This document shows positions 24,484 to 36,366 of a stretch of 64,000 nucleotides of DNA, one piece after another. The notes beneath the pieces are model-generated. The model did not search any database. It had not been told where the DNA came from and saw only the letters and a list, made by a program, of their open reading frames with translations. This DNA comes from Ailanthus altissimus. Taxonomy: Eukaryota; Streptophyta; Magnoliopsida; Sapindales; Simaroubaceae. Location: positions 22,116,501 through 22,180,500 of the forward strand of contig OX327695.1 of the NCBI GenBank assembly GCA_946807835.1. Direction: 5' to 3'. The stretch's first letter is position 1. Every line of letters starts with the position of its first letter. A program made the translations under genes and the position numbers.

Positions 24484-26545
24484 TGTTGGCGCAACAGGAT
24501 CTAGGCACGTAGGTGTATGCATGTGTAATTATGTCTATTGCCTAACGCAGCAGAAATATAAATTTTACAATAAACACAATAAATAAATATATTAATCACA
24601 TTAATATATTAATAAGGTTAGAGAACTCACCAAACGTGTAACGTTATACACGTAGTTTTCTTGGAGTCCGCATAGAGACCAACTCGTGTGCAGTTCTAGT
24701 CACCAACTCGGTGGGCTTGGTGAGCTAGAACAGCAGCTCCATATTCAGCCTGGGATTAACTCTTAATCCCCAAAATGGCCAGAAGTGAATTTACATCATT
24801 TTCTCCAAAAGGATAAGAAATGAAGAATTTGAAACAATTCATAATTGCTCCAATTGGAAGCAGAGAGAAAAATGAAACAATTCATTTTTCTTTTTTTCTT
24901 CTTCTCCTTTCTTTCTTCTATTTTCTTTCTTCTCTTTTTCCTTTCCTTTCTCTCCTTTTCTTTCTTTTTTTCTTGGCCGAATTCGGCCTTCTCCAATTCT
25001 TGCTTTCTCTTTCTTTTTACTTCTTTATGTATATATATATATATATATAATATAATATAATAATAATATAATAAAATAATAATATATAATATATATATAT
25101 AAAAGAGAGAGAGAAAATGATTATTTAACAATTAAATAATCAGAGTTTACCATTTTGCCCCTCATAAATAGTTACCAAGTTTACCCCATTAGTGGGTCCC
25201 ACCAAATCCCATACTTGGATAAACTCAACTGAGGGTCCACAATACGCTATGTGTCCTTATACAATTAGTAAAGAACATTTATTAACTAATTGTTGTATTT
25301 AACACTTAAATACAGACACGCACACATTCCCATGGAATTGCTAAATATTGCTGGATTAAACAATTTAATCCGGCACGCTGCCCCAGTGTACAACAAGTAC
25401 ACTCTATATCGCGGGACTCCCTAGGTTCTACGCCCGATTCGTCAAATGAAACTATTCCATGAGTCCGTGAGCAATGCCCTACGCACACGTCACAAATATA
25501 CAAATCAAGACGTTGAACCATACAAGTTGAGGTTACAACGTATACGTATAGTCCTTTCATTATGATATCCTGGATGTGCAGGGATTTAGATTATCACCGT
25601 CAAATCCCCATGTACGCATCCATGTCCTATCTCCAGACTTGTATCTCAATGAACAATATGGGCAAACTCCCTTGCTATATTGTTCTACCCTGGCGGAACT
25701 CTTTCCCGGGATGATTGCTTGTGGCCACAAGACTTTCTGAGATACAGTCTCGAAGCATCTGGATATCAAACTCCATGTAGGAGCTGTCGGATCCCATATC
25801 TGTACGTACCGAACTCCATAAGTATCGAACCATACCCAGCGGTCACACCATGAAAGGTCTGTGATATGTGTGGAACCAAAGTATGGTGGATCACTTACAA
25901 GCCCATCATGGCACTCAGGTCAAAGGACCACGTATACTACTCAACTCGAGAGGACCCTCCATTGACGGCTTACATTAAATGTCTATTGGAGGCCCTCATG
26001 AGTCTGTCCCATATCCAGTCTTAACTGGATATCCATATGTCAATACGAGCTCCAAGCTCATGGTCGGTCAGGAACGACCATCTATACCCGACAGATACGA
26101 CATATGCTGATCTATATATAAAGGTATCCACCGATAGACCCGCATTGATAAAAATAGATCAGGGACTATTATTCGAGAACATACTTGCGCAACATGTATT
26201 TCTTGACACCCGATTGTAACTCTTGCAACTATACAATTACTAGTATATTCCCAGGTCTATGTCCCATTACAAACAAGGCTCCAATTCTTGGATGTGCTGA
26301 GTATTATAACCAGTTAACACTTAACTGTGCTAACATTTAACAATATATGTCTCAGCATGGCTAACTATGAGCCTTTATCTAAACCCTTTAGATTTGATCC
26401 GAACTCCTTCAGATCTACAATGTCTGTAATGTTACATGTATATTACCATATAATTTGGTATTAGCGATTTAATGAGATTGTACACTTGTATAAATACATA
26501 AGTATATGTACATTCAGGGATAGCACGTAAGCACCGACCTTAACA
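24484..26545 (-). mobile_element. Solo LTR Z1 in leader of copia Y
   Basis: The plus strand reads TGTTGGCGCAAC at the left end and CGACCTTAACA at the right, flanked by a perfect TATCT duplication (24,479-24,483 and 26,546-26,550). It is similar over its length to Z2 (31,226-33,415), for example GGGCAAACTCCC versus CGCAAACATTTTTG and TTTCCCGGG. It contains a polypyrimidine tract (24,885-25,020) and (TA)n/(AATA)n (25,027-25,100), which create meaningless ORFs on both strands. Minus orientation is inferred from the style of its ends. Confidence 0.75.
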
Positions 26546-26550
26546 TATCT

Positions 26551-27934
26551 ATGTCATGTATGGAAAATATTTGAAACTAAATCATTACTTACCATGGCAT
26601 GGAAGAAATAAATTTATTATTATTATTATTGAAATGATAATAATTAATTTTTTTGAAAAGTTCAAAATATATTAAAATAATGATATGAGATATCATCATT
26701 TCTTAATATTTTTCAAGTTTATGAATGGAGTTTTCTAAAAGTGAATAATTTGATTAAAAAAAATTAATTTTAAAATTTTGGGTGGAACATGACTTAAGCA
26801 TGATGATGCTTAAAAATTATAATTGTTGCATACCTCAAAAGTTTTAAATAATTGCCAAATGCACTTTTCATATTTACACATAAAGTAATGTATATGAGAT
26901 ATATATATATATATATTATGCCATTTACCAATTTTATATTCAGAGCATATTAATTATTTAAATTGTTTAAATTAAATATTATGGATGCTTTAATTTAATA
27001 TTTATTTATGTGATGGATGAATGTTAGATTAGAAGGTTAATCAATGGGTGCCATTTATTTTTCAAAAAATATGCAAGGGTTGTAATATTTTTTAATGGCA
27101 TGTAATAATAATTATTTTATTATTATTAATTATTTCATCGAGCCTGCATGCCTAAGATTGCTTATGTAATTGGAGTGGTTGGATAGGAGCTTGAAGAACA
27201 TACGGATGGTGATCCAGACAGAGATATAGGATATGGTAAATAGTTTACCTTAGGACTGTATTTTCGAAAACCCCATTGATCAACCTACATGCTTTATATT
27301 TTTATGCATAAGATGAATGAATAATTTATATATTAAAGCATGAAATTGAACTAAATTTTCAGATTGTAATAAAATTAAAATCTCCCTAAAGGAAAAAAAA
27401 GTATTAAATCCATTCCTCCCAATATGAGGTATAATTAGTTTCTTGGCATAAATATTAAATCCCAGGTTTCTGTTATGTGAGGGATATGATTTTTATGCCC
27501 TAGAAAGAATTATATCTTATTCTTGGATGAAAATTTCCATCTTGTCCAAGATTCTATTATGTAAGGACTTGGTGGAAATGTCATTTTAAAAAGCGTATTG
27601 GTTCAAATTTAACTAGCCTAGGGTACCAAGAGTCTATTATGTGAGGTATCCGAAGTTAGGGCATAATAAATGAATCATAGCTCACATGAGATGTGAGAAT
27701 AAATAGTTTCCTGCTTATTAGAATTAATTAACTAAGAGTCTATTAAGTGAGGTTAATTAAATTTAATAAGATTTGATTCTTTATTAAGAAATTTAATCCA
27801 ACATTAATTTTCGGATCGATTCGAATAAATTAGTGGGAGCTAAATAAGATTTATTAGTTTTATTAAATTAATTACGACACTAACAAGCAAATTAATTTTT
27901 TTTAGAAATTTATATACTTGTGATATTTGAACAA
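26551..27934 (+). other. Copia Y leader, second part, with four repeated motifs
   Basis: No gene. A motif close to AGTCTATTATGTGAGG recurs at 27,469-27,482, 27,551-27,566, 27,631-27,646 and 27,737-27,752. Microsatellite ATT/TAT tracts lie at 26,610-26,630 and 27,105-27,130 and a (TA)n tract at 26,900. Confidence 0.5.
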
Positions 27935-28790
27935 ATGGCAAACAACGCAGTTCTCCTAAGTCTTCTCAAAATACATATATTGACGGGGCCCAATTATAGT
28001 AATTGGATAAGAAATCTAAAATTGGTTTTAGACTTCGAAAATATTTCGTATGTTTTGGAGATCCGCTTCTAGTTGACATAGATCCCAATGTTTCACAGCA
28101 TGAAAGGGATACTTACGAGCAATGGAAAACAGATAATAAAAAGGCTAGAAACTATATGATGGCTTCTATGTCTCGGGATCTTCGAATGCGTTATGAAAAT
28201 TTTCAGACACATACACCATTCTGATCTTATTGGAAGAGTTATACAAAGAGAACTCCAGACTAATAGAATGCAAACTCTATGTCTCTCTCTTCAACATGAA
28301 GCTGAGGGAGGGAATGCCACTTGATGACCATGTGATCAAGATGATCAACATGATGTCCTAACTACAGATGAATGGTGTGATCCTTCCAGTATCAGAGTGA
28401 ATTTAATTCTCCAGTCCCTCTCTCCGAGTTATAAAGTGTTTATAATCAATTACCATCTCAATATCACTGAAAGGGACCTTTTAAAGCTGTTAAACGAGAT
28501 TCATGATTTCTATTAACAGAATTCCAAGAAAGCACAAGAAAATGTCTTTATGGCTTGCGCTAAATAAAAGACGAAGAAAAAGACACATGGATAACATAAG
28601 AAAGGCCCAAAGGTTGGATCCAATAAGAAACCTTTCAAAAAGCCAATGCCTAAAGCTGAGAAAGCTAAGAAAGGTGAGACCAGTGAGAGTAAAGGAACCT
28701 GTTTTCACTGTGGGGTTGAGGGACACTAGAAGAGGAACTACCCTTAGTATCTTGACAGCTTTAAAAAGGACAAGATAAAAGGTAAACATT
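27935..28790 (+). pseudogene. Copia Y gag remnant
   Basis: Starts at ATG 27,935 (MANNAVLLSLLKIHILTGP), then NYSNWIRNLKLVLDFENISYV, a typical N-terminus of copia gag. After a frameshift the body continues in the frame opening at 28,003 (YEQWKTDNKKARNYMMASM) to a stop at 28,222. A zinc knuckle begins at about 28,700 (CFHCGVEGH) but its last residues are lost to a stop. Several frameshifts follow. The chosen start is the first ATG with family-like sequence. Confidence 0.65.
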
Positions 28791-31225
28791 AATGTCATGT
28801 GATTGAATTTTAATTAAGGTGTTGATTCAAATAATCATTGATGGATATTAGATTCAGCTGCTATATCACATGTTTGTATAACTATACAGGTCTTGCATAA
28901 TGGTTATGAGCTTGCTAGAGATGAAGTCATTTTGAAGATGGCGAATAGAGCAAGAGTTGCAGCATTAACCATTGGAAACAATTCCATCAAACTTCTGTCA
29001 GAACATGTTTTGTACTTAAATAAAGTATTGTACTTTAAATAAGCAACAAAGAACATTATTTCTATTTCTGCCTTATGTAAAAGTGGTTATATAGTGCAGT
29101 TTAAGGAAAATGAATGTTTGTTACATTTTGAAAATATATTAGTTGTAAAAGCGTTAGATACAAATGGTTTATATATATTAAATCTGAATGATTCAATCAA
29201 TGCCATGAAAAATAAGAGAATTCAAATGGAATCAAATCAAAAAGTCTTGTGGCATAACAGACTTGGTCATATAAGAGAAAAAAGGTTAAAACAACTTAGA
29301 GAAAGTGGGCTTTTAGGTGCATTGGGTTGTGAAACTTATCCAACTTGTGAATCTTGTCTCTAAGGTAAGATGAGCAAATCTCCTTTCAAGAATAAAAGAG
29401 AAAGGGCTAAGGAACTTATGGAGCTCATACATACACATGTATGTAGATCGATTAGTACTTTTACCGGAGGCGTATTTGAATACTTTATTACCTTTACTGA
29501 TGATATGTCACAGTACGCGTATTTGTATTTGATGAAATACAAATTTAAATCTTTTTAAAAGTTCTGAGAGTTCAAGAATGAAGTAGAGAAACAGACTGGA
29601 AAGAGCATTAAAGAGTTACGATCAGATTGTGGAGGCAATGCTTGAGTACAATATTTTAGTCCTATTTGAGAAATAATGGTATAATCTCACAATTAAAACC
29701 TCCATACACTCCTCAGTTGAATGAAGTGTCTAAAAGGAGGAATCGTACCCTATTAGATATGGTACTTACCAATCTCACTTTGGGGATATGCTTTGCAGAC
29801 AACAATACATATCAAAGTCCATACAGAAGACACCATCTGAGATATAGTACAAAAAATCCCCTAGTCTCAATTATATAAGGATTTAGGGTTGTCCAGCTTA
29901 TGTCAAGATAGTTAAAACTGATAAGCTGGACATAAAGTCAGAGAAATATTGGTTCATCGGGTATACTAAAGTTGGTTTAGGATACTATTTCTATTTCCTA
30001 TCTGATAGGAGAATTACGATAAGTAGAAATGCCAGATTCCTTGAGAAATAGCTCTTAGAAGAAATAGGCATAGGGTGGGAAATAGAGCTCAAGGAAGAGT
30101 TCCAAAAGCCTACACCCGAAAGTGTCAAAGTTGGATCATCTACTTAATAAACCTCAGTATCAGATACTATGATTCTAGCACATAGGTCTTCTAGAGTATC
30201 CAGACCTCTAAAGAGGTTGGATTCCTAAAGGAATAGGATTTTGAATCCTGCCTAGTGGGAGCCAGTGATTATGATGATGATCCCAAAAGCTATAAGGAAG
30301 CTATCCTAGATAGGGATTCAAGAAAATGGCTAGAGGCAATAAAGTCTGAGATAGAATCAATGCATGCCAACCGAGTGTGGACACTTTTGGACCCACTTGA
30401 AGGAATAGTCCCCATAGGTTGTAAATGGGTCTATAAGAAAAAGATTGGTCAGGATAGAAAGGCAGAGACCTTCAAAGCATGGCTGGTTGTGAAAAGTTAT
30501 ACTTAGAAATAAGGGTTAGACTATGAGGAAACTTTTTGGCTTGTGGCAATGATTAAGTCCATTCAAATTATACTAGCCATAACAGCATACTATGACTATG
30601 AGATTTGGCAGATAGATGTCAAAATGACTTTCCTAAATGGTTTCATTGAGGAAAACATTTATATAGAACAACCACTAGATTTTGTATCCTCATCTAACCA
30701 AAATAAGGTAAGCAAATTACATCGATCCATTTACGATTGAAGCAAGCTTCTAGAAGTTGGAACATCAGCTTCGATGAAACAATCAAATCGTTTGGTTTTA
30801 TCAAGAATTCGATTGAATGCTATGTATATAAATAAGTTAAGGATCATGCCATCACATTTCTCATACTCTATGTGGATGACATACTTTTGATGGGAAATGA
30901 TATATATATATATATATGATGACGGAGGTTAAAATCTGGTTATCCAGAACTTTCTCAATGAAAGACTTGGGAGATACGACCTTTGTCCTTGGGATACACA
31001 TCTATAGAGATAGAGTAAGAGGACAATTAGATTGTCCTAAAGATTGTACATAGAATAAATGTTGAAGAGGTTCAGCGTAGAGAACTCTAAAAGAGGTCTT
31101 TTGCCCTTCACGAAATGTCTTCATCTTTCAATAGATATAGGTTCAAAAACTGATGTAGAGTGACAGCAAATACGTGGTGTTCCTTTTACTTTGGCAGTAG
31201 AGATCCTTATATACACTATGCTATG
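28791..31225 (+). pseudogene. Copia Y protease-integrase-RT remnant
   Basis: Order as in Ty1/copia. Decayed protease region at about 28,840-29,000. GAG-pre-integrase with LWHNRLGHI and CETYPTCESCL (29,250-29,360). Integrase core start SKSPFKNKRERAKELMELIHT. RT from SRKWLEAIKSEIESM (30,320) with GCKWVYKKK, WQIDVKMTFLNG and LYVDDILLMGND (about 30,862-30,897); the YVDD box is intact but followed by a (TA)n expansion that ends the frame. Stops throughout. It is cut at 31,225 by solo LTR Z2. Confidence 0.7.
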
Positions 31226-33415
31226 TGTTAGGTTATATAGTTGGGCGAATTTACTTAGGGTTCTTGCATGTGGGTTTGTGTTCATCATACAAACAATATA
31301 CATATCTCATACATACATGTGCACAGCGGAAGATTGAATACAATGAACACAGAAAATAACATTTTATTTAATCTGAAATTCGAGATTGAGAAAATCACCA
31401 ATGAAGCCTTTGGATTAATTTTCTTTGAAGTCCACCATGAAATGAATCTTTGATCAATTCTAGCAATCAACAAGGGTGGGTTTGATTGTCTAGAATGGCA
31501 GCATCTTAATCCAGCATATGTGTTTAACTCTTAAACATTTTACAAAGTTAAACCATTTAACTTAATTAAATTTGTTTTTCCTTTTATTCAACTCTTGAAT
31601 AAATAAAACAAATCTTGTTTTTAGTTATTACATTTAGTAACCATTAATTCAATTTGTTTTGTTGTTCTAACATTTAAAACACAAAACAAACAATTTCAAT
31701 TTCTCAAATTGAATTGGCTCCCAAAATGCAAAACCTAAAAAACTAAATCAATTTTCATTTTCAATTTCATTTCACTTTATATACAAATGAATTAATTCCA
31801 AACTAATTTGAATTTCATTTGCATTTCATTTGGCTTAACCTAACCTTAGTTAACATTTAACCATAGTTAGATTACTTTAACTTAACCTTTAAGTTAATAA
31901 ATATTTAATTAATTTAACCATAGTTAACTAACTTAACCATGGTTAGGTTAACCTTTACTTAACCATTAAGTAAAGTTAACTAACTTAACCTTATGGTTAA
32001 CTTTTAACCTTAGTTAAGTTAAATCATTTATTTAACAATTAAACAAATAAATATTTATTTTAATTATTTAACAATTAAATAATCATAAAGTGAAATTACT
32101 TTTATATCCTTACTCGGTTACCAAGTTAACCTAAAGTGGGTCCCACCATTTAACCATATACTTTAGTTAACGTAACCTTAGTAATTGCTGAATTATACTG
32201 TATTGAACAATTCAATACGGTACACTGCCCAAGTGCTCAAAGAGTACATTTCATATTGGGACTCTCTAGGTCTACACCCGATTTGTCAAATGGAACTATT
32301 CCATTAATCCGTAATCGATGCCCCACGCACACGTTACGAATATTACAAATCAGCGTGTCAGACCATACAAGTTGAGGTCATAACGTATACGTATAATCCT
32401 TCCATCAATTTATACCCTGGATGTGCGGGGATATAGATCAGCACCATCAAATCCCCATTTGCTCATCCAATAATCTTATCTCCAGATTCGTATCTCGATA
32501 AACAATATACGCAAACATTTTTGCTATATTGTTTAACCCTGTGGGAAACTCTTTTCCCGGGTTTATGCTTGTGGCCACAAGACTTTATGAAATACAATCT
32601 CGGAGCATCGGATATACTACTTACCTACGTAAGTTGATGGATCCCGTATCTACGCACACCGGACTCCATGAGCATCGGACCATACCCAGCGACACATAGC
32701 GGTCAGACCATGAAAGGTCTCTGACATATGTGGAACCAAAGCATGATGGATCACTCACAAGACCACCGTGGCGCTCAGGTCAAAGGACCACGATTACTAC
32801 TCAACTCGAGAGGACCTTCCTTTGACGGTTTCATAGGATATCTATTGGGGTCCTCATAAGTCTGTTCAGTATCCAGTCCTGACTGGATACCCGCATGTCT
32901 ATACAAGCTCTAAGCTCATGGTCAGCTAAGAACAACCATCTGAACTAGTCAGATATAGACATACACTAATCTATATATTGTGAATTCACCGATAGACCCG
33001 CATTGGTGATCATAGATCAGGAACATTATATTTGAGACATACTTACATAATGATATTTCTTAGCTCCTATTGCAACTCTTTGCAACTATATCATTATAAG
33101 TATACTCTCAGGTCTTTATCCCATTATAGACAAAGTTCTAACTCTTTAGACCTCGCTGACTCTTATAAACTGATAACTATTAACAGTGCTAACTATTAGC
33201 ATTTATAACTCTCAGCTTTGATAACTATTAGTTCTGATCTAAACTCCTTTAAACCAGATCTGAACTCTTTCAGATCAAACAATGTCTCTAATGTTACAAG
33301 CATTATACCATATTAATATGATATTAACAATCTTTATTCGAAATGTTTATTGTATAAATATTAACAATTAATATTCATACAATATTGGAATGGCACGTGA
33401 GCACCAGCTCCAACA
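31226..33415 (-). mobile_element. Solo LTR Z2 in pol of copia Y
   Basis: Starts TGTTAGGTT, ends CAGCTCCAACA, flanked by a perfect CTATG duplication (31,221-31,225 and 33,416-33,420). Same family as Z1. Positions 31,800-32,050 are built of many TTAACC/GGTTAA units. Minus orientation inferred from the ends. No gene. Confidence 0.75.
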
Positions 33416-33420
33416 CTATG

Positions 33421-34060
33421 TACAAGACCTAATATCACATATATTGTAAGTGTTATAAATGAATATTAGGCTAATCCTGGGGAAAAACATTGGTCATGTG
33501 TTAATACGATCCTTTAGTACTTGAGAAGAACTAAAGATCTAGTTCTGAGTTATGGATGTTTAGAGTTGAACATTCAGGGATACTTAGATGCCAATTTTCA
33601 GTCAGACATTGACAATAGAAAGTCTACGTTAGGATATGTCTTTCTGTGTAATGGAGGTGCTGTAAATCGAAAGAGTTCCAAGTAGTCGACTATAGTAGAC
33701 TCCACTACTGAAGCTAAATATATTGTTGCCTCAGTAGCAGCAAAAATGGCCTTTTGGATGCTAAAGTTCATATCTGAACTGGGAGTGGTTTTGAACATGT
33801 GTTATACAATAACTGTGTTCTGTGATAATACTGGGGCTATTGCACAGGCTAAGAAACCAAAATCCCAAAAAAAGCTTTGGGCATGTTCAACGCAAATATC
33901 ACATTTCCAGAGATATCGTTGAAGCTGGAGAGATATTAATTTAGAAGGTCTCCTTGGAGGAGAATATAGCTGATCTGCTTACTAAAGCGATGAAATAAAA
34001 ATAACTGGACCTAAATCTTGAAAAGATGGGTATGAGATACAACAGTGAATGGCTTTAATG
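33421..34060 (+). pseudogene. Copia Y RNase H remnant
   Basis: Continues pol after Z2. Readable across frames: RKSTLGYVFLCNGGAVN (about 33,619-33,670), TTEAKYIVAS, CDNTGAIAQAKKP and a degenerate NIADLLTKAM end (about 33,970-33,995), the C-terminal signature of copia polyproteins. Stops in each frame. The 3' LTR follows directly. Confidence 0.65.
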
Positions 34061-34072
34061 CTAGTGAAAGTT

Positions 34073-34895
34073 TGTTGGCATAAGCCTTAAAAACCATCTG
34101 TGTTTTTGGTTTTAGAGACATAATATTATGTAATCAATGAAATAATTATTTAATAAAAGAAAGAGTTCTTTATTCATATGTGTAAGCTATTTTCTTTATT
34201 CAGTCATGCATTTAAATAAAGTATGTATATGAATGTCCAAATAATTCATTTAAAAGTTAAATAGAATTATCAAACCTGTTTCTTACGGAAGGAGTATTAT
34301 TCGGACAATAATACCATATAGTAGGCACACTAAATGCTTCTGAAAAGGATATCATGAGATTATATGAATTTTGATGACATAATGGTTATGTCACTGAGGC
34401 ATTAGGGTGGACTATAGGTTAGAGAACTGATTGTTGAACATGACCGTCAAATGATGAATCACATGGTATTGTATGTAGTTAACGATTCATCGTTTGATTA
34501 TATTAGTGTACGATGTAGTCCTTCGACCTGAGACATTGTGATCATAATGGTTTGGATACGTATGGTTTATATGATATATACGAACGGAGCTAATCATGCT
34601 TCGGACAAAAGTGTGCATGGTCATTCGTTGTCCGTTCGTGGAAACGGTCGGTTGTCAATACGGGATCCATTGGCTCGAGTATAAAGGATGAGAGTTACCG
34701 CTGACGCCATTGATGAGCTTTAAGTGAACTCACGAGTTCATATAAGCCAGGGACAATGAAATTGTCTTTGGGCCAAAGGATTTAAGACCCTAAGTGCCAT
34801 AAAAGAATTTGTGAAATTCTTAACTAACCTAAAGCTCAAGTTAATAAGAGAAAAATATTCTTAGGAAGAGAAAACACAAAAGTAGCTATCATTTT
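34073..34895 (+). repeat. Copia Y 3' LTR, internally deleted and truncated
   Basis: Starts TGTTGGCATAAGCC. Matches the 5' LTR up to about 34,712 (to 22,690), then jumps to sequence matching 23,312 on, so about 600 bases are missing. It breaks off near 34,895 where copia X resumes. Confidence 0.65.
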
Positions 34896-35358
34896 AGAGT
34901 ATAGGGGTGTCTAGTTAAGGTAAAGATCTATGATCTTTTTTTAAAGAAGACAAATTCAAGAACTACTAGATAATATTTTATTGTGTATCCTAGTCACTCA
35001 AAAGGATATAGATTTTATTGTCTAACTCAGGGCACTAAAATTGTTGAATTTCAGGTGGCAAAATATTTAGAGTTGGATGTTATTAAAGATATTCCCTTTC
35101 ATTCCCATGAAAGAGTAGAATCCACTTATATTGTTTCTTCACCATTACCTACTTCATATGTTAATCTTGAAGGTGCAATATTTGATTATGGGATTCAGTA
35201 GGGAGTTAATACTGTTAATCTCCTTGCTATTGAAGAAACTCCTATTGTATATGAGATTCCCTTAACCAATGAGCCTATAAATGAGTTTTCTTTTGAAGTA
35301 TAAGTGAGGAGATCATACAGAACTAGAAAGGCTGCTATTTTTAATGATTATTATATTT
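34896..35358 (+). pseudogene. Copia X integrase C-terminus and linker
   Basis: Plant copia integrase C-terminal pattern: a degenerate GC-VKVRIYD stretch, then SRTT and YPSHSKGYRFYCL (about 34,984-35,025), TKIVE, followed by the variable linker ending RRSYRTRKAAIFNDYY just before the MITE. The linker frame has stops near 35,200 and 35,300. The sequence continues directly at 36,367 once the MITE is removed. Confidence 0.65.
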
Positions 35359-36366
35359 AGGAATATTATCATCAATACCTTTAAGGAATGGCTTAATTAT
35401 AATAATACTTACATGTTTAAAAAATTAACGTTAATGCCCCAATTTTTTGCCAAAATCCACATAGGAATATTCTGTTAAATTAAACAGATTATATGTCAAT
35501 CAATATAAAAAGACCATTTTGCCTATTACACATTAATCGAAATTGAAATGACTTAACACTTGCACAAATTTTAAAATTTTAACTTTTAAATATAATAAAT
35601 AATGATAAAAAATAAATGATAATGAAATATTTATAAAAAATAAATAAAATAAAATAAAATTCTTTGAAAATAAGTTAGAAAAATTAAAAACATTCAGAGG
35701 CAAATGGTCGTCTGGTTTAGGCAGCCATTTTGGCCTCCTGTTGTAGTGGCCATTGGTTGCACCGACAACCAAAATGGCCGCTTGTACCGACGGCCATTTG
35801 GCCACTGAACAAAGCAACCAAAATGGCCATTGGTTCAAGTGGCCATTTTGGCCGCCTGAACAAAGCAGCCAATTTGATCACCGATGCAAGTGACCATTTG
35901 GCCACTGAAACCAAGTGGCCAAAATGGCTGCTGGTTCAAATGGCCATTGTGGCCACCTGAACTAGGCAGTTATTTGGCCGCTGCACCAAACGGCCATTGT
36001 GGCCATCTGAACCAGGCTACCATTTGGCCACTGAACCAAGCAGCTATTTTGCCTACCTGGACTGACAACCATTACAGCCGCCTGAACCAAGTGGCCAAAT
36101 AACCATCAATGCAATCGATTATTTAGCTAGCTGTATTTTTCTTTTTTTTTTTAATTTTGTTATCTTTTTACTTTTGTATAAATTTTAAATCTTTAAAGTG
36201 TGAAAACACATAATTACCCTTAGATCTGTTCATTTTAATGGCAAAAACTGACGGTTGGGCATTCGTGCATATTTTGTAAAACAATTGCGCAATAACGTCG
36301 ATTTTTCAAACTTGTAGGTATTATTATAATTACGCCATACCTTAAGAGTATTGATGATAATATCCT
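35359..36366. mobile_element. Foldback MITE with GGCC minisatellite, 8-bp TSD
   Basis: Terminal inverted repeats of about 65 bases (35,359-35,421 against 36,305-36,366) start AGGAATATTATC and are flanked by a perfect 8-bp duplication TTATATTT (35,351-35,358 and 36,367-36,374), the size used by hAT transposases. The centre (35,700-36,110) is a degenerate minisatellite of AAATGGCC / GGCCATTTTGGCC units about 20-25 bases long, which generates overlapping ORFs on both strands that are artefacts. Related units lie at 41,550 and 48,918. Confidence 0.75.

Larger units (their letters stand above)
22064..34895 (+). mobile_element. Copia element Y nested in X
   Basis: 5' LTR 22,064-23,767, PBS beside it, leader, gag from 27,935, integrase, RT with YVDD (about 30,870), RNase H 33,421-34,060, 3' LTR 34,073 to about 34,895. 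Two solo LTRs (24,484-26,545; 31,226-33,415) are inserted in its leader and pol. The 3' LTR has lost a block of several hundred bases and its end, where X resumes, so no target duplication is recoverable. All genes carry stops and frameshifts. Confidence 0.75.

Noticed and set aside
24796..25131. Overlapping ORFs of 71-111 residues on both strands
   Set aside because: They arise from a polypyrimidine tract and (TA)n inside solo LTR Z1; composition is K/R/E or F/L/S runs without a domain.
31800..32050. TTAACC/GGTTAA tract as a CRISPR-like or telomeric array
   Set aside because: Units are irregular in length and spacing, lie inside solo LTR Z2, and are not TTTAGGG.
22059..34895. GCTAT near both edges of copia Y as a target duplication
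   Set aside because: The right-hand GCTAT aligns with GCTCT inside the 5' LTR, so it is part of a truncated LTR and not a flank.
35533..36102. Overlapping ORFs rich in GHFG/KWPL repeats on both strands
   Set aside because: They are translations of the GGCC minisatellite in the MITE at 35,359-36,366.
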